Positions 1 through 4,806 of a DNA stretch of 5,381 bases are shown in pieces. The stretch is from Thermoplasmatota archaeon (GTDB lineage: Archaea > Thermoplasmatota > Penumbrarchaeia > Penumbrarchaeales > Penumbrarchaeaceae). The DNA lies in contig JAUVCY010000154.1 in assembly GCA_030595585.1 (NCBI GenBank), positions 1-5,381 on the forward strand. Reading direction: 5' to 3'. The stretch's first letter is position 1. Each line of letters opens with the position of its first letter. Made by a program: the position numbers and the translations under genes. The notes under the pieces are model-generated. The model did not search any database. It saw only the letters and a list, made by a program, of their open reading frames with translations, and was not told where the DNA came from.

Positions 1-108
1 GGTGTTCACCATCAGGTATCTCTTCCCCTCGTGCGCCTTCGCCTTTTCGATGAGCTCGTTGATACGCTGATCGCCCACCACTTCCCTGTACTGCTCGATA
101 TCGATCAT
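1..108 (-). CDS. TreT-like trehalose glycosyltransferase, N-terminal fragment (3' part outside window)
   Basis: Only the first 36 codons are visible, running off the low-coordinate edge. They encode MIDIEQYREVVGD, then INELIEKAKAHEGKRYLMVNT. This matches the N-terminal pattern of archaeal TreT (trehalose glycosyltransferring synthase, GT4 type) as I recall it from Pyrococcus: a Y-x-x-[IV]-[IV]-G-[DE] stretch, a short Lys/Glu-rich helix, then K-G-[RK] and a [HM]-V-N-[ST] strand that leads into the nucleotide-sugar fold. TreT joins NDP-glucose and glucose to form trehalose reversibly in the cytoplasm. The ATG at 108 is preferred. An in-frame TTG at 123 is the only other plausible start before an in-frame TAA near 150, and no convincing ribosome binding site separates the two. 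The gene begins 65 bases after the stop of the fused trehalose-phosphate synthase/phosphatase, with no strong T-rich terminator between, so co-transcription is likely. The catalytic region is not visible, so another GT4 enzyme remains possible. Confidence 0.6.
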   Translation of the reverse strand, partial: MIDIEQYREVVGDQRINELIEKAKAHEGKRYLMVNT

Positions 109-173
109 TTCGTGCCCGTCCAATAGGCGGGTGATTAAGGAAGGGGATTAAAAGGTTTTCACTGAAGTATAGG

Positions 174-2366
174 TCATCTTGTATCTTCCACTGCTATCCT
201 CCGGATCAGATCCCGGACCTCATCCACGTTCTTGAGATTGAACCTGGCCTTTGAATTGGTGTAGCCAACCCTTATTGAGTACCCCTTCTCCGGAATGACC
301 TCGAACATATCCTCGTCCGTCCAATCATCCCCCACTGAAAGGATGAAGTCCCAATCCCTCCCCTCGGTCCATTTCCTGACCGCCCTTCCTTTGTTAACAC
401 CGATGTTCTTGATCTCTATCACCTTGTTGCCGTTCAGTATTCCCACGTTGAGATTGGAGATCATGTTGTGAAGTGTCTCCTTCATCTCACTGATCTGGGC
501 CTGGGCCTGGTTCTGGTCCGCTTTTCTGTAATGCCACGCCAGGGAGTGCCCCTTTTCCTCGACGAATGCTCCCGGGGTCTTGATGACATATGATTCCAGA
601 ACGGGCCTGATCTTCTCCTTCCAGGAATCCTCTAGCTGTTCTATCATGCTCCATTGACCCTTTCTGGGTTTGATCCAGACCCCATGTTCGGCTATGATGT
701 TCAGGTCCATGTCGCCAAGCCATCTCTCCAGGGTATCCTTATCCCGGCCGCTGACAATTACGAGCTCGTTACCTTTCATCTCAATAAGAGACTTCAGAAT
801 GGACCTGAGCTCGGGGTCGGGAACTGCCTCATCAGGGGTACCCTTGAACTTGATGAGGGTTCCGTCGTAATCCAGAAGGAACAGTCGTCGATCTCCATTT
901 CTGTAGTCCTTGAGAAGTTTGTCAGTAATGGTCTTATCCATCTTGCTGAAGCCTTTCACCGTCTGGATCTCCTTGATCCGCTGGAGTTCGGATACGAAAT
1001 CGGATGCCCATCTATCCACATCATATTTCTGGATCCTCTCCCTCATGATCCTGTTGCTGCGGACCTGCTTCTCCCCTGGCATCTCAAGTGCCTGGAAGAT
1101 CGCATCTGCGATATCCTCTACATTATGCGGATTGACATGTAGGCATTCTCCAAGTTCCTTTGCGGCACCGGCAAGTTCGGAGAGTATTAGAACGCCGGAA
1201 TGGTCCGATTTGGATGCGATGTATTCCTTCGCTGTAAGGTTCATGCCGTCCCGGAGCGGTGTGATCAATGCCACATCCGACACGCTGTAGAGCGCCAGGA
1301 GCTGATTCTCGGGGATGTTCTGAAAAATATACCAGATGGGGACCCACCCCAATCGGGTGAATTTACCGTTGACCTCGCCAACAAGCTGCTCCACCTCAAG
1401 CTTGAGGTCCTGATAGGTGTCCACATGTATCCTGGAGGGACTTGCCACGTTTATCAGGGTGACCTTCTCATGATACTCCGGATATTTTTCCAGAAAACGT
1501 CCGTAGGCCCTGATACGCTGGGGAATACCCTTGGTGTAATCCATCCTGTCGATGGACATGATTATCTTTCGGTTCTCAACCATTTTCAGGATCTGCTGCT
1601 TCTCCTTGAGGACCTCTTTGGAAGCGGGAGCTTTCGAGTAGTGATCGAAATCTATGCTGATCGGGAAGGCCCGGACCTTGACCGTCCTTGCTCCCGCATG
1701 GATGTATCCAAGGGAATTCTCGTAACCCAGAAGCCTTCTGACGCTGCTTATGAAGTGGATCACATAATCGTAGGTGTGGAATCCGATGAGATCGGCTCCC
1801 ATTATACCTCGGAGAATCTCATTCCTCCAGGGGAGTGTTCTGAAAACCTCTGAAGATGGGAACGGAATGTGCAGGAAGAAGCCGATCGACAGTTCCGGGA
1901 TCTTCTTTCGCAGCATACCTGGGAGGAGGAATAGATGATAATCATGTATCCAGATGGTGTCACCCTTCTTTGCCACCTTCAGTATCTCGCTTGCGAACTT
2001 CTCGTTGACCTTCTTGTATGCGATCCAGTCGTTCTCCTCCATGCTGGCATGATTGATGAAGTAATGGAAAAGTGGCCATATCGTCTTGTTCGAGAAGCCT
2101 TCATAGTAATCCTCGATATCCTTGGATGAAAGGAATACACCACGGCATCTTCTCTCCGTTAATCCTTCCTTGATCTTCCTGATATCCTCGGAGGAACACT
2201 CCTCGGCGGTGATGCCGGGCCAGCCTACCCATACGGAGTTGCCCTCCTTGTGATAAGGCGCCAGGGCCGTCGCCAATCCACCGATGCTGGGGGTGAACTG
2301 GTACCCTTTTGGATCTTTTTCCAAATTCATGGGGAGCCTGTTTGATACCAATATCAATTTACCCAT
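174..2366 (-). CDS. Bifunctional trehalose-6-phosphate synthase/phosphatase (OtsA-OtsB fusion, TPSP)
   Basis: This 730-residue cytoplasmic enzyme is predicted to make trehalose from UDP-(or other NDP-)glucose and glucose-6-phosphate, then remove the phosphate. Residues 1 to about 470 are a GT20 synthase: SNRLP (8-12, Arg10), GGLA (29-32), the segment around Y88 and W97, HDYH (141-144, Asp142), HIPFP (166-170), DRMDYTKG (273-280, Arg274 and Lys279) and LRDGMNLTAKEY (371-382, Asp373 and Glu381). These correspond to the sugar-donor and glucose-phosphate residues of E. coli OtsA. Residues about 485-725 are a HAD-type phosphatase: LLDYDGT (nucleophile Asp499, acid Asp501), IVSGR (Ser539), NKG (Lys659) and GDDWTDEDMF (679-688). 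Both halves appear active. The ATG at 2366 is chosen over an in-frame ATG at 2414 because SNRLP sits at the usual distance from it and GAGGT lies 6 bases upstream; the longer start would add 16 unconserved residues. Fused TPSPs occur in archaea and in Bacteroidetes. Trehalose normally serves as an osmo- or thermoprotectant. Confidence 0.95.
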   Translation of the reverse strand: MGKLILVSNRLPMNLEKDPKGYQFTPSIGGLATALAPYHKEGNSVWVGWPGITAEECSSEDIRKIKEGLTERRCRGVFLSSKDIEDYYEGFSNKTIWPLFHYFINHASMEENDWIAYKKVNEKFASEILKVAKKGDTIWIHDYHLFLLPGMLRKKIPELSIGFFLHIPFPSSEVFRTLPWRNEILRGIMGADLIGFHTYDYVIHFISSVRRLLGYENSLGYIHAGARTVKVRAFPISIDFDHYSKAPASKEVLKEKQQILKMVENRKIIMSIDRMDYTKGIPQRIRAYGRFLEKYPEYHEKVTLINVASPSRIHVDTYQDLKLEVEQLVGEVNGKFTRLGWVPIWYIFQNIPENQLLALYSVSDVALITPLRDGMNLTAKEYIASKSDHSGVLILSELAGAAKELGECLHVNPHNVEDIADAIFQALEMPGEKQVRSNRIMRERIQKYDVDRWASDFVSELQRIKEIQTVKGFSKMDKTITDKLLKDYRNGDRRLFLLDYDGTLIKFKGTPDEAVPDPELRSILKSLIEMKGNELVIVSGRDKDTLERWLGDMDLNIIAEHGVWIKPRKGQWSMIEQLEDSWKEKIRPVLESYVIKTPGAFVEEKGHSLAWHYRKADQNQAQAQISEMKETLHNMISNLNVGILNGNKVIEIKNIGVNKGRAVRKWTEGRDWDFILSVGDDWTDEDMFEVIPEKGYSIRVGYTNSKARFNLKNVDEVRDLIRRIAVEDTR

Positions 2367-2372
2367 GGTACT

Positions 2373-2377
2373 ACCTC
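2373..2377 (-). promoter_or_regulatory. Ribosome binding site of the trehalose synthase/phosphatase gene
   Basis: GAGGT on the minus strand lies 6 bases before the ATG at 2366. It decides that start against the upstream in-frame ATG at 2414, which has no comparable site. It also shows that this gene uses a leader, unlike the ATPase and membrane protein genes in this window. Confidence 0.7.
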
Positions 2378-2411
2378 GAACACAACAATACAATTCCGAA
2401 TGCTGTTGCTT

Positions 2412-2420
2412 CATATATTA
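2412..2420 (-). promoter_or_regulatory. Putative TATA box (proximal) of the trehalose synthase/phosphatase gene
   Basis: The minus strand reads TAATATATG, preceded by an A-rich stretch (GTAAAATCA) that could act as a BRE. A start of transcription about 25 bases downstream, near 2390, would give a leader of roughly 25 bases, just long enough to carry the GAGGT ribosome binding site. It is a motif-based call only. Confidence 0.45.
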
Positions 2421-2463
2421 TGATTTTACATAATTCCCGGGTTGCCTTCATCGATCATTGTCC

Positions 2464-2472
2464 TTTTTATAA
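2464..2472 (-). promoter_or_regulatory. Possible distal TATA box upstream of the trehalose synthase/phosphatase gene
   Basis: The minus strand reads TTATAAAAA, closer to the archaeal TATA consensus than the proximal candidate. Initiation near 2443 would give a leader of about 75 bases to the ATG at 2366. It lies between the patatin relic and the trehalose gene. Whether it or the proximal box is used cannot be told from sequence. Confidence 0.3.
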
Positions 2473-2477
2473 GATGT

Positions 2478-2502
2478 TATTTTGAGGATCGGACGCTATC
2501 GG
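2478..2502 (-). repeat. Imperfect copy of the patatin gene-end/downstream junction (copy A)
   Basis: This 25-base stretch spans the last codons and stop of the patatin relic and its 3' flank. It matches 3283-3307 at 20 of 25 positions, including an uninterrupted TTTGAGGA (plus strand) and CTATCGG. The similarity therefore extends beyond the coding end into the downstream sequence. Confidence 0.6.
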
Positions 2503-2570
2503 CCCACTGCCTTCAGGATATTATCCATCATATCCTCTGTTGCAGACCTTCCGATGCTTCTCCCCCGCGC
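2496..2570 (-). pseudogene. Relic of the 3' end of a second patatin-like phospholipase gene
   Basis: The minus strand encodes ARGRSI, then GRSATEDMMDNILKAVGR and a TAG stop. The last 18 residues match the C-terminus of the patatin-like gene at 4800-5381 (GRSATEDLMDDILKAVGR) at 16 positions. Over those 18 codons plus stop (2496-2552 against 4800-4856) I count 50 of 57 bases identical. Five of the 7 differences are synonymous third-position changes; the other two give Met for Leu and Asn for Asp. The reading frame runs back only to a TAA at 2577-2579, and no similarity to the rest of the patatin gene is visible upstream, so this is a gene end without a gene. The synonymous bias suggests the copy diverged inside a functional gene before the rest was lost. 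Confidence 0.8.
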
Positions 2571-2611
2571 TTTATTTTATTGAATTAATATGCTCTCCAT
2601 CTCTGCTTTAT

Positions 2612-3226
2612 TCAAGTTCTGGTCGAATTGGACATCTTCCTTCTTTCATTGATCCTGATAATTATCAAAGCACAGATCGCGCCGATCAGATCTGCCACCA
2701 GGTCAAGTGATGTGTTGATATAACCTCCAACCCCGGTGCTGGGAGCGATGACCGTGATAAAGAACTCGATAACCTCGTTCAAAGCGCCTATGCCAAGACC
2801 CACCATAACGACTATGATCGATAGCGCCGTCCATTTCTGCAGATCCTTTCGAAGGATCGACCTCAATATCCCGTAGAAAATGTAGGTTGCGATCCCGAAT
2901 CCAAGTATATGGACGAACTGGTCATATTTGAATATCTCATATGTATCGGAGATCGGGATCAGTATCAGCTCATACAGCCTCGTTCCGCCCAGATAGATCG
3001 TTCCTCCCGCCATGTGCATAAGCGCCCAGAGGGTAAGGCCCCAGAGGCAGAGTATAGGATAATGGACACGGTCCTTTGTGTAGAATATCAAGGAAAGGAG
3101 TGCGATGATCACCCCGACGTAGATGATGAACTCGTAGTTCTTTGACAGGATGAAATACGTTGAAAAAGAGACGAGCATCACCAGGTTCGCGGCGAGGAGG
3201 AACTGATGCTGTCCCGACAATTTCAT
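2612..3226 (-). CDS. DUF2238/YjdF-like integral membrane protein (VanZ-like helical type)
   Basis: The 204-residue protein has about six predicted transmembrane helices: roughly residues 9-27, 33-49, 56-75, 103-124, 133-157 and 174-191. Polar residues sit in or near the helices in the pattern I associate with DUF2238 proteins such as E. coli YjdF: LMHMAGG (69-75), YDQFVH (101-106), GALNEVIEFF (147-156, with Glu151 and Glu154) and SLDLVADLIGA (173-183, with Asp175 and Asp179). The family has no established biochemical role. The conserved His/Asp/Glu residues could bind a metal or a head group, but that is speculation. There is no cleavable signal peptide. The ATG at 3226 is chosen because a TATA-like box lies about 29 bases upstream and no ribosome binding site is present, consistent with a leaderless message. 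It is probably transcribed on its own. The basic tail (NERRK, 193-197) probably faces the cytoplasm. Confidence 0.8.
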   Translation of the reverse strand: MKLSGQHQFLLAANLVMLVSFSTYFILSKNYEFIIYVGVIIALLSLIFYTKDRVHYPILCLWGLTLWALMHMAGGTIYLGGTRLYELILIPISDTYEIFKYDQFVHILGFGIATYIFYGILRSILRKDLQKWTALSIIVVMVGLGIGALNEVIEFFITVIAPSTGVGGYINTSLDLVADLIGAICALIIIRINERRKMSNSTRT

Positions 3227-3250
3227 ATTATTTGAAGAGCCCTATCACCA

Positions 3251-3259
3251 TATTAATAT
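3251..3259 (-). promoter_or_regulatory. TATA box of the DUF2238 membrane protein gene (leaderless)
   Basis: The minus strand reads ATATTAATA, centred about 29 bases before the ATG at 3226. Archaeal transcription starts roughly 25 bases downstream of the TATA centre, so the message would begin at or within a few bases of the start codon. The identical 9-mer stands at the same distance before the ATPase gene. Confidence 0.55.
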
Positions 3260-3282
3260 TTGTAATCCTACGAGCCGCATCA

Positions 3283-3307
3283 TACTTTGAGGAATGGGCA
3301 CTATCGG
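3283..3307 (-). repeat. Patatin gene-end/downstream junction (copy C), just after the ATPase stop
   Basis: Bases 3293-3307 are identical to 4792-4806 (plus strand AATGGGCACTATCGG), the stop codon and immediate 3' flank of the intact patatin gene. The other half, 3283-3292, matches the 3' flank of the patatin relic instead. This copy thus joins features of both, as expected if it is the original downstream flank of the intact patatin gene, displaced by insertion of the ATPase cassette. Confidence 0.65.
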
Positions 3308-3309
3308 GA

Positions 3310-4587
3310 TCACAATGCCCCATAGTATCTAAGCAACCAGACCCACACAGGTGTAACTATCAACTTTATTCCATCCATTTCGAACTCCTCGTCCTGATCG
3401 ATGGTAAGAATGGTTCCATGATCGATCCCAAGCTGTTTCGCCGCTTCTATCAGGCCATTTACCTCCCGTTCCCGGTTGAGTGGAGTGAGTTCCCAGGTGC
3501 ATTGAAATACCTGCGGTCCGGCGGTGCCCCTGGCCAACGCTACGAAATCACATTCGTTCTTTCCCTGGAAGTAGAAGACGTCATGTCTCTCTTCCAGAAC
3601 CCTACAGACAAGGTTTTCGATCAGCCTCCCACGATCCTTGGTCATTCTGGTGCTGACCGCCTCGATGAAACCGTTATCAGAAACATAGAACTTCTTTTTG
3701 TTAACAAGCTGCTTTTTAATGCTGTGGGAGAACATGTTCAAAACAGACCCAAGATAAGATTCTTCAAGATAACTTACATACTTCTGAAGAGTGTTCCAAC
3801 TTGCGAATTCAAACGACCTCTCCAACGAGCGATATGTAAATGGATTGCTGAAATTCGTTATTAACATACGGTAAATATCACGAAGATTCTTCACATTTTC
3901 AATCCCGTGCCTTATCGAGATATCCTTCAGGACAATATCCTCATAAGTCCTCAGGACCATCTCCAGCTTGCCGTAAGTCAGGTATTCTGGCATGCCTCCT
4001 TTTAATAGATATTCCTCGAAGAGCTTCTTCAGATCCATTCTTCCTTCGCTGGTATAGATGGAATCATTTGTTACCTGGTATTCCCTGAATTCCAAAAATT
4101 CCGTAAATGAAAAGGGACGGATCATTACATCAAGGTGGCGCCCGGTCAGCTTTGTGCTTATCTCGGAACTTAACAATCGGGCGTTGGATCCAGTTATATA
4201 GAACTTGTAACCTTGTTCCATCAAGCGTCTTACGAACATCTCGAAACCTGAAATATTCTGGACCTCATCCAACAGGAATAACCTGCTTTCGCCGAACAAC
4301 TCTATCTGGGCTTCATGGAGTTGCTGGAAATCTTTTACTTCAATATCCAACAACCGTTCATCCTCGAAATTGATATAGAAAAAATTTTGCTCATCCAGTT
4401 CCTCTACCAGCTGGCGCAGGATCGTTGATTTCCCGCATCGCCTCAGGCCAGTGATAACGATAGTATGAGGAACTGACAGCTTTTCTACCAATTCATCCAA
4501 AGCACTTCGTCTCACACCAAGAGGACGTTCCAGGAAATCATTCCTCTGCTCCGTAAGTACCTGACGTATTCGATCAGAAGAGAGCAT
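3310..4587 (-). CDS. AAA_14/DUF4143 family ATPase (COG1373 type)
   Basis: This 425-residue protein has an N-terminal P-loop ATPase and a C-terminal DUF4143 region. Walker A is GLRRCGKST (47-55, Lys53), followed by FFYINFEDERL (69-79), Walker B RLFLLDEVQ (102-110, Asp107 and Glu108), a sensor-like ITGSN (131-135) and LTGRHLDVMIRPFSFTEFL (147-165), all typical of the family. A winged-helix-like part follows (about 235-305), then a PD-(D/E)XK-like fold: Glu324 in IENLV, ECDFV (345-349, Asp347) and VFQCTWEL (360-367). The final motif usually reads [EQ]-[VI]-K; here Thr364 replaces the lysine, so nuclease activity is doubtful. The family is abundant in archaea, often in mobile or accessory regions, and its role is not well established. 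An in-frame TTG at 4608 would add 7 residues. The ATG at 4587 is preferred because a TATA box is centred 27 bases upstream, implying a leaderless message. Confidence 0.9.
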   Translation of the reverse strand: MLSSDRIRQVLTEQRNDFLERPLGVRRSALDELVEKLSVPHTIVITGLRRCGKSTILRQLVEELDEQNFFYINFEDERLLDIEVKDFQQLHEAQIELFGESRLFLLDEVQNISGFEMFVRRLMEQGYKFYITGSNARLLSSEISTKLTGRHLDVMIRPFSFTEFLEFREYQVTNDSIYTSEGRMDLKKLFEEYLLKGGMPEYLTYGKLEMVLRTYEDIVLKDISIRHGIENVKNLRDIYRMLITNFSNPFTYRSLERSFEFASWNTLQKYVSYLEESYLGSVLNMFSHSIKKQLVNKKKFYVSDNGFIEAVSTRMTKDRGRLIENLVCRVLEERHDVFYFQGKNECDFVALARGTAGPQVFQCTWELTPLNREREVNGLIEAAKQLGIDHGTILTIDQDEEFEMDGIKLIVTPVWVWLLRYYGAL

Positions 4588-4596
4588 ATGACAAAT
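4588..4596. promoter_or_regulatory. ATTTGTCA half-site abutting the ATPase start codon
   Basis: The minus strand reads ATTTGTCAT directly before the ATG at 4587, sharing ATTTGTCA with the repeats at 4632-4640 and 4664-4672. A protein bound here would cover the transcription start, which suits repression. A single 8-base match carries little weight without the upstream cluster. Confidence 0.3.
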
Positions 4597-4609
4597 ATGA
4601 ATTATCAAT

Positions 4610-4618
4610 TATTAATAT
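4610..4618 (-). promoter_or_regulatory. TATA box of the ATPase gene (leaderless)
   Basis: The minus strand reads ATATTAATA, centred 27 bases before the ATG at 4587, with no ribosome binding site in between. The alternative TTG start at 4608 would fall upstream of the predicted transcription start, which argues against it. Confidence 0.6.
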
Positions 4619-4631
4619 CTTGCTAACTCGG

Positions 4632-4679
4632 ATTTGTCAAGAATCCACATCTTGACAAGTGGCATTTGTCAATATCCAC
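4632..4679. repeat. Cluster of TTGTCAA repeats upstream of the ATPase promoter (operator-like)
   Basis: Two direct copies, ATTTGTCAAGAATCCAC (4632-4648) and ATTTGTCAATATCCAC (4664-4679), are spaced 32 bases apart, about three helical turns. Between them lies an inverted copy, so that TTGTCAAGA (4634-4642) and TCTTGACAA (4650-4658) form a perfect 9-base inverted repeat around a 7-base spacer. The cluster ends about 14 bases upstream of the ATPase TATA box. This looks like a binding array for a dimeric DNA-binding protein that controls the ATPase gene and perhaps something divergent. The regulator is unknown. A transcript hairpin is less likely because the site lies upstream of the predicted leaderless start. 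Confidence 0.6.
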
Positions 4680-4728
4680 TATGCTCATTTAAAAAATTGC
4701 CGAAAACTCATCGCATGGAGGGAGTTGA

Positions 4729-4773
4729 ATGATGCCGACGTGGAAACAAAACAATGCTAAAAACCAAGTTTGA
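4729..4773 (+). other. Possible 14-codon plus-strand mini-ORF with strong ribosome binding site
   Basis: The plus strand has GGAGGGAG (4717-4724), then ATG at 4729 encoding MMPTWKQNNAKNQV and a TGA. TTTAAAAAA at 4688-4696 is a possible TATA box upstream, and the TTGTCAA cluster lies before it, so this could be a divergent transcript. The peptide has no recognisable family. It may equally be chance or the stub of a gene lost at the insertion boundary. Confidence 0.15.
4742..4765 (-). terminator. T-rich terminator-like stretch after the patatin gene
   Basis: On the minus strand, GGTTTTTAGCATTGTTTTG is followed by TTTCC, giving T5, T4 and T3 runs about 35-55 bases past the patatin stop. Archaeal RNA polymerase typically terminates at such T tracts without needing a hairpin. 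If active it would insulate the ATPase promoter from patatin transcription. Confidence 0.4.
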
Positions 4774-4791
4774 AGATAGTTGTCCATCTCT

Positions 4792-4806
4792 AATGGGCAC
4801 TATCGG
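4792..4806 (-). repeat. 15-base direct repeat at the end of the patatin gene (copy B)
   Basis: It is a perfect 15-base match to 3293-3307 in the same orientation, covering the last two codons and stop of the patatin gene (GGC CGA TAG, all but the first base) plus eight bases of 3' flank. Beyond 4791 the flank no longer resembles copies A or C. A chance 15-base direct repeat in a window this size is expected at about the one-percent level. Confidence 0.65.

Larger units (their letters stand above)
3308..4791 (-). mobile_element. Putative inserted cassette: ATPase gene with its own promoter and operator-like repeats
   Basis: The 1484-base segment between the 15-base direct repeats contains one gene plus a complete upstream control region. 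Its lower boundary lies 2 bases after the ATPase stop, and its upper boundary is at the patatin 3' flank. The patatin reading frame and stop are preserved. I see no terminal inverted repeats and no transposase or integrase. By eye the ATPase part is more AT-rich than the trehalose gene. Target duplication by an unknown mechanism, site-specific integration at a gene 3' end, or recombination between short repeats would each fit. The call rests on the repeat geometry alone. Confidence 0.4.

Noticed and set aside
490..515. Short CTGGGC tandem repeat in the phosphatase domain
   Set aside because: It encodes the QAQAQ stretch (residues 619-623) in frame, is only two units long, and looks like ordinary low-complexity coding sequence.
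1200..1853. Long plus-strand open frame (217 codons) opposite the trehalose synthase domain
   Set aside because: It lies wholly antisense to a gene with intact family motifs, and its translation shows no recognisable domain. It is a shadow of codon usage on the coding strand.
2366..2414. Trehalose gene starting at ATG 2414
   Set aside because: It adds 16 residues unlike the family N-terminus, whereas ATG 2366 has GAGGT 6 bases upstream and places SNRLP at the usual position.
3296..3320. GGGCA...TGCCC inverted repeat around the ATPase stop as a hairpin terminator
   Set aside because: The stem is only five bases with a 15-base loop, no T tract follows, and the left arm is explained by the patatin gene-end repeat.
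3160..3864. Plus-strand open frame of 234 codons opposite the ATPase 3' end and membrane protein 5' end
   Set aside because: It runs across two real minus-strand genes and the promoter between them, and no family is recognisable.
4588..4608. ATPase start at TTG 4608
   Set aside because: It would overlap the predicted promoter region upstream of the leaderless transcription start. ATG 4587 fits the TATA spacing.
4632..4679. CRISPR-like repeat array
   Set aside because: Repeat units are 16-17 bases, only two are direct, one is inverted between them, and no spacers of regular length exist. The layout fits an operator cluster better.
4689..4787. Minus-strand 32-codon ORF (starts MDNYLQTWF) just after the patatin gene
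   Set aside because: No ribosome binding site or TATA box at suitable spacing, no family resemblance, and it contains the T-rich terminator-like tract. Most likely chance.
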